Shown in pieces: positions 52,889 to 62,582 of a DNA stretch of 64,000 nucleotides. The stretch comes from Streptomyces spinosus (lineage in GTDB: Bacteria; Actinomycetota; Actinomycetes; Streptomycetales; Streptomycetaceae). The stretch's first letter is position 1; each line of letters starts with the position of its first letter. The translations under genes were made by a program, and so were the position numbers. Below the pieces are notes generated by a model. That model did not search any database and was not told the origin of the DNA. It saw nothing but the letters and a program-made list of their open reading frames with translations. The stretch covers positions 124,001 to 188,000 of the forward strand of contig NZ_JAINRC010000002.1 of the NCBI RefSeq assembly GCF_020400655.1. The letters run 5' to 3'.

Positions 52889-54115
52889 TCAGGCGCCCGC
52901 GAGGACCCCGGTGTAGTAGACCGTCCCCGCGCACGCGCCGGGCACCACCGCCGTCGCCGTCGGCGAACCCCCCTGTGCGGTGTGGGTCACCGTGACGCTG
53001 CCGTCGGCCGTGCCGTCCTCGGTGACGAGCTGCGGTGCCGTGCCCTCCGTGCCGGTGCTGTCGGTCGTGGTGCCGGAGGCGCTCTGGGTGGGCGACGGAT
53101 CGGGCGTCGGGCCGGTGGGGCCCGGGTCGCCCGGACCGCTGTCGCCGCCGCTGGTGGGGCAGGTCTGCGAGGGGACGAAGGCGAACTTCTCCTCGTACGC
53201 CGCGCCCGGCTGGAGGACCAGCCCGGTGACCTCCTGGGACGGGTCGGGCAGGGCGGTCGCCGCGTCACCGGCGGTGTGCCGGGCGGTGAGGATCTTGGCC
53301 GGGTCGGCGGCGCCCTGGGCCGTGGGCGTGACGCTGCCGGCGCCGGCGACCGTGCAGGCGGTGCCGGAGATGTTGGTGACGCGGAAGGTGCCGTAGACGA
53401 CCCCCGCGGTGTCGGGCGCGTTCGCGCTGCCGGTGGCGGAGCCCAGCTGGGTCGCCGTACAGAGCGGGACGCCCGAGGACGGCGTGGCGGAGGGGCCGAC
53501 GGAGCCGGTGGAGCCGCCGCCGCCGCCGCTGCCGGGCGTCGTGCCCTTGTCGTCGGGCCGGCCGGACTCCTTGCCGGGCTTGGCCGTCGTACCCCCGGTG
53601 TCCTTCGGGTCGCTCTTGCCTGTGCCCTTGTCCTTGCCCTGCCCGGTGCCGCCCTGGGCCTGGGAGGACTGGCCGGCCATCGCGGTGTTGGGGTCGGAGC
53701 CGCCGGCCTGGGAGACGTGTACGAGGGCGGGGATCGCGGTGCCGATGAACAGGGCCGCCGCGGCCATGCCGACCACCGCCTGGCGCTTGCGCGCGCGGCG
53801 CGCGGGGACGGCCCGGCGCAGGTGGTCCAGGGTTCCGGTGCGCGGTTCGATGTCGTCGACCGCCGAGTGCAGCAGTCGGCGCAGGGCCAGTTCGTCGGAG
53901 TCGGGCCCGTCCAGGCTGTGGACTCCTTCGAGCCTCTCCGGGCCCTTGTCGTCGGGGCCGTGGTTCACAGTTCCGTTCCCAGCGTGCGATGGCGTGTGCT
54001 GTTGCCCGTCGCCCTGCGTCGGCTCGTGCCAGACGTAGGGCTCGTGGCGTTCATGGGAGTGGCGCTCATGGGAGTGACCCTCATGGCAGGCGCCCTCTTC
54101 GGCGTGGTCGCTCAT
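52889..54115 (-). CDS. Membrane-anchored partner of the ECF sigma factor, His-rich
   Basis: The 408-residue protein starts with a striking His-rich stretch (residues 1-45, SHERHSHERHEP), followed by a cytoplasmic segment, one membrane helix (VVGMAAAALFIGTAIPALVH near 125) and a Ser/Gly/Thr/Pro-rich linker before an extracellular beta-rich region with two Cys pairs. It overlaps the sigma gene by four bases, the usual place for an anti-sigma factor. It has no clear ZAS (HxxxCxxC) motif; the His cluster might bind a metal. The anti-sigma role is inferred from topology and position. Confidence 0.72.
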   Translation of the reverse strand: MSDHAEEGACHEGHSHERHSHERHEPYVWHEPTQGDGQQHTPSHAGNGTVNHGPDDKGPERLEGVHSLDGPDSDELALRRLLHSAVDDIEPRTGTLDHLRRAVPARRARKRQAVVGMAAAALFIGTAIPALVHVSQAGGSDPNTAMAGQSSQAQGGTGQGKDKGTGKSDPKDTGGTTAKPGKESGRPDDKGTTPGSGGGGGSTGSVGPSATPSSGVPLCTATQLGSATGSANAPDTAGVVYGTFRVTNISGTACTVAGAGSVTPTAQGAADPAKILTARHTAGDAATALPDPSQEVTGLVLQPGAAYEEKFAFVPSQTCPTSGGDSGPGDPGPTGPTPDPSPTQSASGTTTDSTGTEGTAPQLVTEDGTADGSVTVTHTAQGGSPTATAVVPGACAGTVYYTGVLAGA

Positions 54116-54792
54116 GCCGGTGTCCCCATGGCGACCCGCAGTGCGGCGATGCCCCGGGAACCGTACGCCTTGACCGAGCCGAGGGATATGCCGAGCGTCT
54201 CGGCGACCTGGGCCTCGGTCATGTCCGCGAAGTAGCGCAGCACGAGGACCTCGCGCTGACGGCGCTGGAGCCCCTTCATCGCCTTGATGAGGTCGCGGCG
54301 CTCCAGCTGGTCGTAGGCGCCCTCTTCCGCGCTCGCCATGTCGGGCATCGGCTTGGAGAGCAGTTTCAGGCCGAGGATGCGCCGGCGCAGCGTGGAGCGG
54401 GAGAGGTTGACGACCGTCTGCCGCAGGTAGGCGAGGGTCTTCTCGGGGTCGCGGACGCGCTTGCGGGCCGAGTGGACGCGGATGAACGCCTCCTGGACGA
54501 CGTCCTCGCAGGAGGCGGTGTCGTCGAGGAGGAGTGCGGCGAGACCGAGCAGCGAGCGGTAGTGCGCCCGGTAGGTCTCGGTGAGGTGGTCGACGGTCGT
54601 GCCGGCGGCCTCGGCCGCCACGGCACCCGCGGAGTCCTCGGCGCCGTCACGCTGACTGGGTATGCGGGCGGGCCGCGCTGCGGGCATGGGCGCGATCACC
54701 GGCATGCCGCCGGACGGGCGGGGCCGGAGCGCCGCGCGGGGCCGCAGGGCCGTACCGCCGCGGGCCACACTGAGTTCGAGTACCTCTGCCAC
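54112..54792 (-). CDS. ECF RNA polymerase sigma factor
   Basis: The 226-residue protein has sigma region 2 (LLGLAALLLDDTASCEDVVQ, EAFIRVHSARKR) and region 4 (LVLRYFADMTEAQVAETLGI, SLGSVKAYGSRG), separated by a helical linker with region 2.4 residues. The N-terminal 60 residues are Arg/Pro/Ala-rich and not part of the fold, so a later start is possible. SigE-type ECF factors respond to cell-envelope signals. It shares an operon with the His-rich membrane protein. Confidence 0.9.
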   Translation of the reverse strand: MAEVLELSVARGGTALRPRAALRPRPSGGMPVIAPMPAARPARIPSQRDGAEDSAGAVAAEAAGTTVDHLTETYRAHYRSLLGLAALLLDDTASCEDVVQEAFIRVHSARKRVRDPEKTLAYLRQTVVNLSRSTLRRRILGLKLLSKPMPDMASAEEGAYDQLERRDLIKAMKGLQRRQREVLVLRYFADMTEAQVAETLGISLGSVKAYGSRGIAALRVAMGTPA

Positions 54793-55120
54793 GCCTGTTG
54801 GACACGCTGCCCCCCTCGGGGGTTGTACGTGCCGGGCGTCACATGTGCGACAACCGGCGGCGCCTCAAGTGCCGTCATGCGTCCCGCTCTTCCCTTATGT
54901 CCCATATGAACGGGCGCCCCCACGCCCCGACCACGGCGTCCCCACGCCGGGATCATCACGTCCCCAGGTCCCGCAAGGGTGACCGCAAAGACGCTCCCCG
55001 CCTCCGTACGGTTGCGGATGGCGGGGAGGGAAATCCTCTGTCGCGGGCAGGGAGTGGTTCAAGCCGTTTGGACCATGCTCCCGACCACAGTGCTTACAGA
55101 GATCCTACAAAGTTCAACGG
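54793..55120. promoter_or_regulatory. Sigma factor promoter region and asd 3' flank
   Basis: No gene is seen. It contains the presumed promoter of the sigma operon on the minus strand and a strong hairpin at 54994-55028. Confidence 0.5.
54994..55028. terminator. Hairpin terminator downstream of asd
   Basis: CTCCCCGCC with GGCGGGGAG (54994-55002 and 55020-55028) plus an inner TCCG/CGGA stem. It lies about 90 bases after the asd stop in the minus direction. Confidence 0.75.
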
Positions 55121-56182
55121 CTATGTGGGGGCGGACAGCTCCGCCGCGACGAGTTCCGCGATCTGCGCGCAGTTCAGCGCGGCGCCCTTGCGCAGGTTGT
55201 CGCCGCAGACGAAGAGCTCCAGCGCGGTGGGGTCGTCCAGGGCCCGGCGCACCCGGCCCACCCAGGTCGGGTCGGTGCCCACCACGTCGGCGGGGGTGGG
55301 GAACTCACCGGCCGCCGGGTCGTCGCACAGCACCACGCCCGGTGCGGTCGCGAGGATCTCGCGGGCCCCGTCGACACCGACCTCCCGCTGGAAACGGGCG
55401 TGGACGGTGAGCGAGTGCGTGGTGACCACCGGCACCCGGACACAGGTCACGGCGACCGGCAGCGCCGGCAGGCCGAGGATCTTCCGGGACTCGTCGCGGA
55501 CCTTCATCTCCTCCGACGACCAGCCGTCCTCGCGCAGCGAGCCGGCCCACGGCACGACGTTGAGCGCGACCGGCTCGGGGAACGGCCCGGTGTCGTCCCC
55601 GACGGCCCGCCGTACGTCCCCGGGCTTGGTGCCCAGCTCGGTGCCGGCGACCAGCGACAGCTGGGCCCGCAGCGTCTCCACGCCGGCCCGCCCGGCCCCG
55701 CTCACCGCCTGGTACGACGACACCACCAGCTCGCGCAGCCCGAACTCGGCGTGCAGCGCGCCCAGGGCGACGATCATCGTCAGGGTCGTGCAGTTGGGGT
55801 TGGCGACGATCCCGCGCGGCCGGGACCGCACGGCGTGCGGGTTGATCTCGGGCACGACGAGCGGCACGTCCGGGTCCATGCGGAAGGCGCCGGAGTTGTC
55901 GACGACGACCGCGCCGTGCGCGGCGGCGACCGGCGCCCACTCGGCGGCGACCTCGTCCGGGACGTCGAACAGCGCGATGTCGACCCCGGCGAGGGCGTCC
56001 TCCGTCAGGGCCACCACCTCGACCTCCTCGCCGCGCACGGCCAGCTTGCGGCCGGCCGAGCGCGGGGAGGCGATCAGGCGGATCTCGCCCCAGACGTCCG
56101 CGCGCTGGGACAGGATCTGGAGCATGACCGTGCCGACGGCTCCGGTCGCTCCCACGACCGCGAGCGTCGGCCTGCCGGTCAT
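55121..56182 (-). CDS. asd: Aspartate-semialdehyde dehydrogenase
   Basis: The 353-residue enzyme has the N-terminal NADP-binding fold ([15 protein letters not shown]), the catalytic Cys in [10 protein letters not shown] and the family's EINPHAV and SYQAVSGAG segments. It reduces aspartyl phosphate to aspartate semialdehyde, feeding lysine/DAP, threonine and methionine synthesis. It lies 16 bases after ask and is co-transcribed with it. Confidence 0.96.
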   Translation of the reverse strand: MTGRPTLAVVGATGAVGTVMLQILSQRADVWGEIRLIASPRSAGRKLAVRGEEVEVVALTEDALAGVDIALFDVPDEVAAEWAPVAAAHGAVVVDNSGAFRMDPDVPLVVPEINPHAVRSRPRGIVANPNCTTLTMIVALGALHAEFGLRELVVSSYQAVSGAGRAGVETLRAQLSLVAGTELGTKPGDVRRAVGDDTGPFPEPVALNVVPWAGSLREDGWSSEEMKVRDESRKILGLPALPVAVTCVRVPVVTTHSLTVHARFQREVGVDGAREILATAPGVVLCDDPAAGEFPTPADVVGTDPTWVGRVRRALDDPTALELFVCGDNLRKGAALNCAQIAELVAAELSAPT

Positions 56183-56198
56183 CGGACCGTGTCCCGGC

Positions 56199-57470
56199 TC
56201 ATCGGCCGGTGCCGCCGTAGACGACGGCCTCGTCGCTGTCGGAGTCCAGACCGAAGGCGGTGTGGACGGCGCGGACGGCCTCCGGCACGTCGTCGGCCCG
56301 GGTGACCACCGAGATGCGGATCTCGGACGTCGAGATCAGCTCGATGTTCACACCGGCGTCGCTGAGCGCCTCGAAGAACCCGGCGGTGACGCCCGGGTTG
56401 GTCTTCATGCCGGCGCCGACCAGGGAGATCTTGCCGATCTGGTCGTCGTAGCGCAGCGAATCGAAGCCGATGCCGGAGCGGTTCTTCTCCAGCGCGTCGA
56501 TGGCCTTGCGGCCCTCGGTCTTCGGCAGCGTGAAGGAGATGTCCGTCAGGCCCGTGGAGGCCGCGGACACGTTCTGCACGACCATGTCGATGTTGATCTC
56601 GGCATCGGCGATGGTCCGGAAGATCGCGGCGGCCTCACCCGGCTTGTCCGGCACGCCGACGACCGTGATCTTGGCCTCGGAGGTGTCGTGCGCGACACCG
56701 GAGATGATGGCCTGCTCCACCTTCTTGTCCCCAATCGGCTCACTGCTGACCCACGTGCCCTGCAGTCCGCTGAAGGACGACCGGACGTGGATCGGGATGT
56801 TGTAGCGGCGGGCGTACTCCACACAGCGGTGGAGGAGCACCTTGGAGCCGGAGGCCGCGAGCTCCAGCATGTCCTCGAAGGAGATCCAGTCGATCTTCTT
56901 CGCCTTCTTGACCACGCGCGGGTCGGCGGTGAACACGCCGTCGACGTCGGTGTAGATCTCGCAGACCTCGGCGTCGAGCGCGGCGGCGAGCGCCACGGCG
57001 GTGGTGTCGGACCCGCCGCGGCCCAGCGTGGTGATGTCCTTCTTGTCGGCGCTCACGCCCTGGAACCCGGCGACGATGGCGATGTTGCCCTCGTCGAGAG
57101 CCGTCCTGATCCGCCCCGGCGTGACGTCGATGATCCGGGCTTTGTTGTGGACCGAGTCGGTGATGACGCCTGCCTGGCTGCCGGTGAAGGACTGCGCCTC
57201 GTGGCCCAGGTTTTTGATCGCCATCGCCAGCAGGGCCATGGAGATCCGCTCTCCGGCGGTCAGCAGCATGTCGAATTCCCGCCCGGCAGGCATCGGAGAA
57301 ACCTGCTCGGCGAGATCGATCAGCTCGTCCGTCGTGTCGCCCATCGCGGAAACGACGACGACAACCTGGTTGCCGTTCTTCTTCGCTTCCACGATCCGCT
57401 TGGCGACGCGCTTGATGCCCTCGGCATCGGCTACGGAGGAGCCTCCGTACTTCTGCACGACAAGGCCCAC
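56199..57470 (-). CDS. ask: Aspartate kinase
   Basis: The 423-residue enzyme has the kinase motifs KYGGSSV, the [13 protein letters not shown] loop and two C-terminal ACT domains for feedback control ([24 protein letters not shown]). GTG 57470 is chosen after GAGGAG. At 56720 an in-frame GTG starts [12 protein letters not shown] at the place where class-II aspartate kinases such as that of Corynebacterium begin their separate beta subunit (173 residues here), so a second product is likely. First step of the aspartate family; operon with asd. Confidence 0.96.
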   Translation of the reverse strand: MGLVVQKYGGSSVADAEGIKRVAKRIVEAKKNGNQVVVVVSAMGDTTDELIDLAEQVSPMPAGREFDMLLTAGERISMALLAMAIKNLGHEAQSFTGSQAGVITDSVHNKARIIDVTPGRIRTALDEGNIAIVAGFQGVSADKKDITTLGRGGSDTTAVALAAALDAEVCEIYTDVDGVFTADPRVVKKAKKIDWISFEDMLELAASGSKVLLHRCVEYARRYNIPIHVRSSFSGLQGTWVSSEPIGDKKVEQAIISGVAHDTSEAKITVVGVPDKPGEAAAIFRTIADAEINIDMVVQNVSAASTGLTDISFTLPKTEGRKAIDALEKNRSGIGFDSLRYDDQIGKISLVGAGMKTNPGVTAGFFEALSDAGVNIELISTSEIRISVVTRADDVPEAVRAVHTAFGLDSDSDEAVVYGGTGR

Positions 57471-57623
57471 GTGCGCTCCTCGCTCGGTTCGTTTGTGTCG
57501 GCTCAGTCTATCGAGCGTCCGAAATCCACCACCCTGCTCCCGCATGGTGAGACATCCGCCCGCCCGGTCTCGACCCCTGCCCAGCGATCGGCCCACCACT
57601 CGGAAAGTGCCCTGGCTCACAAG

Positions 57624-57645
57624 GTGCCGGGTCCGGACCCGGCAC
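57624..57645. terminator. Palindromic hairpin after DUF5063 gene
   Basis: A perfect 22-bp palindrome (each 11-base half GTGCCGGGTCC) lies 9 bases after the stop of the recR-DUF5063 operon in the minus direction. Confidence 0.65.
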
Positions 57646-57653
57646 CGGTCCGG

Positions 57654-58316
57654 TCACTGCCCGGGACGGATCCCCAGGGGCTCGCCGATCTCCTCGGCCA
57701 TGACGCGGCCCGCCTCGAACTCCAGGATCTCGTCGCCCACGGCGGCCTGGTCGGTGTCGAGGCCGTCCAGTTCCTCCAGGGGCTGGTTGAGGCGGACGTG
57801 GATGAGGACGGACTGCAGGGCGCGCAGCACCGCGGAGGCCGTCGGGCCCCAGTTGGAGAAGTAGGAGAACTGCCACCACCACAGGGCCTCGGTGGTGCGG
57901 CCCGCGCGGTAGTGGGCCATGCCGTGGCGGAGGTCGGTGATGATGTCGGCGAGGTCGTCGGAGAGCCGGGCCGGCACCGGCGCCTTGCGCGGCTCGTACG
58001 GGTCGAAGACCTCGGAGTAGACGTCGATCGGGTCCAGGAGCCGGGCGTAGTTCTCGCGCAGCTCGTCCACGTCCGGCTCGGGCCCCGGGTCGGGCTCGTA
58101 GCGCTCCTCGGGGACGATGTCCTCGTGGGCGCCCAGCCGGCCGCCGGCCAGCAGGAGCTGGGAGACCTCAAGGAGCAGGAAGGGGACCGCCGATTCGGGC
58201 TCGTCGCCCTTCGCCACCTCCGTGACGGCCACCAGGAAGCTCTCGACCTGGTCCGCGATCTGGACCACGAAGTCGTCCGGGTTCTGCGTCGAGGCGTGCA
58301 GCGTGGCGTCAGACAT
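57654..58316 (-). CDS. DUF5063 domain protein
   Basis: The 220-residue acidic, helical protein matches DUF5063: [20 protein letters not shown] and [19 protein letters not shown] with an acidic hinge ([18 protein letters not shown]). It overlaps recR by eight bases, a conserved actinobacterial arrangement, suggesting a role with RecR or the replisome, though none is shown. Confidence 0.82.
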   Translation of the reverse strand: MSDATLHASTQNPDDFVVQIADQVESFLVAVTEVAKGDEPESAVPFLLLEVSQLLLAGGRLGAHEDIVPEERYEPDPGPEPDVDELRENYARLLDPIDVYSEVFDPYEPRKAPVPARLSDDLADIITDLRHGMAHYRAGRTTEALWWWQFSYFSNWGPTASAVLRALQSVLIHVRLNQPLEELDGLDTDQAAVGDEILEFEAGRVMAEEIGEPLGIRPGQ

Positions 58317-58908
58317 CTAGGAGTCGTCTCCCCTCGAAGGCGCGGCCGAGGGTCACCTCGTCCGCGTATTCCAGGTCACCGCCCACCGGGAGGCCGCTGG
58401 CCAGGCGGGTGACCTTCAGGCCCATGGGCTTGATCATGCGGGCGAGGTACGTCGCCGTCGCCTCGCCTTCCAGATTCGGGTCCGTGGCCAGGATCAGTTC
58501 CGTGACCGTCCCGTCGGCCAACCGTGCGAGAAGTTCTCGTATACGCAGGTCGTCGGGGCCCACGCCCTCGATCGGGCTGATCGCGCCGCCGAGCACGTGG
58601 TACCGGCCCCGGAACTCGCGGGTGCGCTCGATCGCGACGACGTCCTTCGGTTCCTCCACCACACAGATGACGGAGGGGTCGCGGCGCGGGTCGCGGCAGA
58701 TGCCGCACAGCTCCTCCTGCGCCACGTTCCCGCAGGTCGCGCAGAAACGCACCCTCGCCTTCACTTCCAGGAGCGCCTGCGCGAGCCGCTTCACGTCCGT
58801 CGGCTCGGCCTGCAGGATGTGGAAGGCGATCCGCTGCGCGCTCTTGGGACCGACGCCGGGCAGCCGCCCCAGCTCGTCGATGAGGTCCTGGACCACGCCT
58901 TCGTACAA
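58309..58908 (-). CDS. recR: Recombination protein RecR
   Basis: The 199-residue protein has the HhH start [20 protein letters not shown], a zinc finger ([18 protein letters not shown]) and the Toprim domain ([32 protein letters not shown]). It loads RecA with RecF/RecO at gaps. Operon with ybaB upstream and the DUF5063 gene downstream. Confidence 0.97.
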   Translation of the reverse strand: MYEGVVQDLIDELGRLPGVGPKSAQRIAFHILQAEPTDVKRLAQALLEVKARVRFCATCGNVAQEELCGICRDPRRDPSVICVVEEPKDVVAIERTREFRGRYHVLGGAISPIEGVGPDDLRIRELLARLADGTVTELILATDPNLEGEATATYLARMIKPMGLKVTRLASGLPVGGDLEYADEVTLGRAFEGRRLLDV

Positions 58909-58981
58909 CGGACTGCCCTTCCTGGAGACCTTTCGGTACGTACGGTAGTTGCCTGACGCCTCCGCCCGGAAGGCGGAGGCG

Positions 58982-59326
58982 TCAGAACGGCAGGCCCGGG
59001 ATGCCGCTGCCGCCGCCCAGCCCCTGGGCCAGCGGGCCGAGCTTCTGCTGCTGGAGCGCCTGCGCGTTCTCGTTGGCCGCCTGTACGGCCGCCACGATCA
59101 GGTCGGCGAGGGTCTCGGTGTCCTCCGGGTCCACCGCCTTCGGGTCGATCTTCAGCGCCCGCAGCTCACCGGCACCGGTGACGGTGGCCTGCACCAGGCC
59201 GCCACCCGCCTGCCCGTCGACCTCCGTGTTCGCCAGTTCCTCCTGCGCCCGCTGCAGGTCCTGCTGCATCTTCTGGGCCTGCTGGAGCAACTGCTGCATG
59301 TTGGGCTGGCCACCACCGGGGATCAC
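58982..59326 (-). CDS. YbaB/EbfC nucleoid-associated protein
   Basis: The 114-residue protein has the YbaB helix with [40 protein letters not shown] and a C-terminal Gly-rich end. It binds DNA as a dimer and lies next to recR as in most bacteria; a dnaX gene, its usual neighbour, is not in this window. Confidence 0.92.
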   Translation of the reverse strand: MIPGGGQPNMQQLLQQAQKMQQDLQRAQEELANTEVDGQAGGGLVQATVTGAGELRALKIDPKAVDPEDTETLADLIVAAVQAANENAQALQQQKLGPLAQGLGGGSGIPGLPF

Positions 59327-59613
59327 GATCAGCTCCTCACCGTCTTCTCCGACGTCCGTCCGACGTTCTGTCCGACGTTCCTCGTGCGACGTTCTTCTCC
59401 GTCGTGAATGAGCCTACGTGGTCCACGCGGCCACTGCTCCGCCACTCTTTCGAGTGAGAACACGGTGAGTCCTATACCTGATCAAGGCCCTCTTACGGGC
59501 GGAAAAGTCGGGAAAGCCCCCTCTCCGCCACCCGTTGGGCGGTAGGAAGGTGGCCGCACGTCGGCAGGGAGTGTCACGCTACGTGACCGGTCGTGATCAG
59601 TAGGGAGTGCCGG

Positions 59614-60363
59614 GTGGGTCAGCCGGAGATGCAGCCCGAGGGTCCGCCTCAGGACGGGCGGGGCGAGGGTGCGGCCGGGCTGCGGCCGGGCGATCTGACC
59701 GGGCGGGCCTTCCCGCTCGGGGACTGGGGCGAACCCGCCGAGCGGCTGGACGAGCTGTACCGGTGGGTGGAGCGGCGGGCACTGGAGACGGCCGACTGGT
59801 ACCTGCGGGACCGGGTGTGGAAGCGGCGCGGGGCACGTGTGCTGCGGGTCGGGGCGGCGGCCGGGGCCGTGGCCGGGGCGGCGCTGCCGCTGCTGGACCT
59901 CACCGGGGCGGCCGGCGGGGTGGCACCCTGGGGCTGTCTGGCGCTGCTGCTCGCGGTGTCCTGCGTCGGCATCGACCGGTTCCTCGGGGTCACGTCGGGC
60001 TGGATGAGGGACGTGGCCACGGCCCAGGCGGTGCACCGGCGGCTCCAGGCGTTGCAGTTCGACTGGGCGTCGGAGTGCGTGCGGGAGATGCTCGGGCCGG
60101 CGGAGGGCACGGCGAGCGAGGCGGCCGAGCGGTGCCTGTCGGTGCTGCGGCGGTTCTCGGAGGACGTCACGGAGCTGGTGCGCACGGAGACGACCGACTG
60201 GATGGTGGAGTTCCGCACGGGGGCGGCGCCGCTGGGCATCCAGACGGCGGTGGCGCCGGTGCCGCGCCAGGAGGCCGGGGGCCCGGGCACCCGCTTCCTC
60301 CTGCCACCGGCGAACGGCAGCCGCCCGAACATGCCGCGGCAGCGGCCGCCGGAGCCGCGGTGA
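59614..60363 (+). CDS. SLATT-like membrane protein
   Basis: The 249-residue protein has a hydrophilic start, helical segments (ERLDELYRWVERRALETADW, WYLRDRVWKRRGARVLRVGA), two membrane helices (AAAGAVAGAALPLLDLTGAA and CLALLLAVSCVGIDRFLG) and a helical C-terminal half with conserved DRFLGVTSGWMRDVATAQAV. This matches SLATT domain proteins, predicted membrane-pore effectors in nucleotide-sensing defence systems. GGGAG precedes GTG 59614. No cyclase or SLOG gene is adjacent, so a defence role is only a possibility. Confidence 0.8.
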   Translation: MGQPEMQPEGPPQDGRGEGAAGLRPGDLTGRAFPLGDWGEPAERLDELYRWVERRALETADWYLRDRVWKRRGARVLRVGAAAGAVAGAALPLLDLTGAAGGVAPWGCLALLLAVSCVGIDRFLGVTSGWMRDVATAQAVHRRLQALQFDWASECVREMLGPAEGTASEAAERCLSVLRRFSEDVTELVRTETTDWMVEFRTGAAPLGIQTAVAPVPRQEAGGPGTRFLLPPANGSRPNMPRQRPPEPR

Positions 60364-60537
60364 GCGTTCCGACGGGGGCGCGGGGAACCACTCATGTGGG
60401 TGCCCCCGCCACTCCCCGGAGCCGGACGATGGTGGAGTCACGGTACGCGCGCGGACAGGCCCCGGCGGAGCCTGTCCACGAACGTTCGCCCGACGTTCAA
60501 CCACCCCGGGGCCAGCGCGTGTTGGCGGCCGTCGCGG

Positions 60538-62391
60538 TCACTCCTTGCTGTAGGTGAGGCTCTCCCCGCCGCCCGCCTTCGCCCGCTTCAGCCGTCCGTC
60601 CGGCAGCAGGGTGACCTCGGTCGCCTCGCCCGGGGTGCAGGAGGAGGCGGGCTCACCGCTGGTCACGGTGGACGGGCCGATCTCCAACGGACCGCCGTCA
60701 CCGGGCTGTCGGGCCAGCTCCGCCTCGAAGACGCAGTGGTACGACCCGCCGCCCGCGGTCGGCCCGTCCGCGACCAGCGTCAGCACGGTGTCGCCCACCT
60801 CGCCCTGCCGGATGGTCAGTTCACGGCTGTTCGAGCCGTCCGCGTTGTCGATGGCCGTCCGCCAGGTGCCCAGATAGGCGTCCGGCACCGCGCCGGCCGT
60901 GGAGGCGGAGGGGGACGGCTCCCGCGTCGCGGACGGGGAGGGCGTGCCGGAGTCGTCCGGTGACCCGGAGGTGGCGGTGGGCGCCGGGACGACCGTGCCG
61001 CCGCCCTTGTCGTCGGTCCCGCCGCCGTTCCTCATCAGCGCGTACACCGAACCGCCCGCGCCCAGCGCGACGACCAGCGCGATCACGACGAGCAGCGCGG
61101 TGGACCGCCCGCTGCGCCGCTCGGGGTCCACCGGGACGCCGACGGTGGACGGCCCGTACGGCGTGGTGGAGCCGGGCGGCGGATACCCGTAACCGGCGGA
61201 CCGGGGATGCGGCGGGTGCGGCTGTGCGTACGGCTGCTGGGGGTACGGCTGTTGCGCGTAGGACTGCTGCGGGTAGTGCTGCTGGGCCGGGGGCACTCCG
61301 TACGCCGGTCCGAACCCGGCGGACGCGGGCGGCGCACCGGGCGGCGGCGGAGTCCCGGCGGGGACCGCGGTGGGCAGGTGGTCGGCGCTCCCCGCGTCCC
61401 CGCCGTCGGAGACGGCGGCGTGCTCGGGCCCCCGGCCCGGACCGGACCCCGGCCCCGCCCCCCGCTCCGGGTCCTCCGCGTCCAGCAACCGCACCGCGTG
61501 CCGGCCGAGCTGCGCGACCAGCGAACTCGGCAGCCAGGGGTCCCGCGACCGCCCCTCGGCGACGGTGTCCTCCACCCCCGTCCGCTCCAGGATCGCGTCC
61601 AGCGAGGGCCGGGCCCCCGGCTCCTTGCGCAGGCAGTCCCGGACGAGGTCGGCGATCCCCTCCGGCACCCCGGTGAGATCCGGCTCCTCCTGGGCGATCC
61701 GGAACATCAGCGCGTGCGCGCCGCTGTCGGCGCCGCCGAAGGGAAGGGTCCCGGTCGCCGCGTACGCCAGCACGGACCCGAGGCAGAACACGTCGCACGC
61801 CGGTGTGATCCGGTCCCCGCGGACCTGCTCGGGCGCCATGAACCCCGGCGACCCGACGAGCGCGCCGGTCCGGGTGAGGCCCTCCCCGCCGGCGGTCGCC
61901 GTCTCCCGGGCGCGGGCGATCCCGAAGTCGATCACGCGGGGCCCGTCGATGGTCACGAGCACGTTGGACGGCTTGAGGTCCCGGTGCACGATCCCGGCCG
62001 CGTGGATGTCCTTCAGCGCGTGCGCGAGCCCCGCCGCCAGGATCCGTACCGACCGCTCGGGCAGGGCCCCGTGGTCGTGTCCGACGACCTGCTGGAGGCT
62101 CGGCCCGGCCACGTACCCGGTCGCCACCCACGGCACGGCCGCCTCGGTGTCCGCGTCCAGCACGGGCGCGGTCCAGTAGCCGCCGACCCGGCGCGCGGCG
62201 TGCACCTCCTGCCGGAACCGCGCCCGGAACTCCTCCTGCGCGGCCAGGTCCTCCCGGACGAGCTTCACCGCCACGGTCCGCCCCCGGTCCGAGCGCGCCA
62301 GATACACCTGCCCCATGCCGCCCGCGCCGAGCCGCGCCAGCAGCCGATAAGCGCCGATTTCCTGCGGATCCCCCGGCCCCAGCTTCTCCAT
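60538..62391 (-). CDS. Serine/threonine protein kinase
   Basis: The 617-residue protein has a complete Hanks-type kinase domain (residues 15-270): glycine loop LGAGGMGQVYLA, AVKLVRE, HRDLKPSNVLV and DFGIARA, then a Pro/Gln/Tyr-rich linker (residues about 300-430), a membrane helix (ALLVVIALVVALGAGGSVYA) and an extracellular domain with PASTA-free beta structure. The ligand is unknown. ATG 62391 follows GGAAGG. Convergent with the SLATT-like gene and divergent from the aminotransferase. Confidence 0.93.
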   Translation of the reverse strand: MEKLGPGDPQEIGAYRLLARLGAGGMGQVYLARSDRGRTVAVKLVREDLAAQEEFRARFRQEVHAARRVGGYWTAPVLDADTEAAVPWVATGYVAGPSLQQVVGHDHGALPERSVRILAAGLAHALKDIHAAGIVHRDLKPSNVLVTIDGPRVIDFGIARARETATAGGEGLTRTGALVGSPGFMAPEQVRGDRITPACDVFCLGSVLAYAATGTLPFGGADSGAHALMFRIAQEEPDLTGVPEGIADLVRDCLRKEPGARPSLDAILERTGVEDTVAEGRSRDPWLPSSLVAQLGRHAVRLLDAEDPERGAGPGSGPGRGPEHAAVSDGGDAGSADHLPTAVPAGTPPPPGAPPASAGFGPAYGVPPAQQHYPQQSYAQQPYPQQPYAQPHPPHPRSAGYGYPPPGSTTPYGPSTVGVPVDPERRSGRSTALLVVIALVVALGAGGSVYALMRNGGGTDDKGGGTVVPAPTATSGSPDDSGTPSPSATREPSPSASTAGAVPDAYLGTWRTAIDNADGSNSRELTIRQGEVGDTVLTLVADGPTAGGGSYHCVFEAELARQPGDGGPLEIGPSTVTSGEPASSCTPGEATEVTLLPDGRLKRAKAGGGESLTYSKE

Positions 62392-62582
62392 CCGCGTCCG
62401 CCTTCCCCCCATAGGTCTGCGACGACCGAGAATAGTGCGGCGGCAGGACAGGACGTCCCTCCTCCGGCGATCTCCGGCCGGTCCCGGCCGGTGCGCCGTC
62501 GACAACCTGTCGCGCTTTGCCCCCGCCCACGGAACAGGACGCCGATAGGACTTCCGCATCGCGGACATCTACGCTCGGCCGC

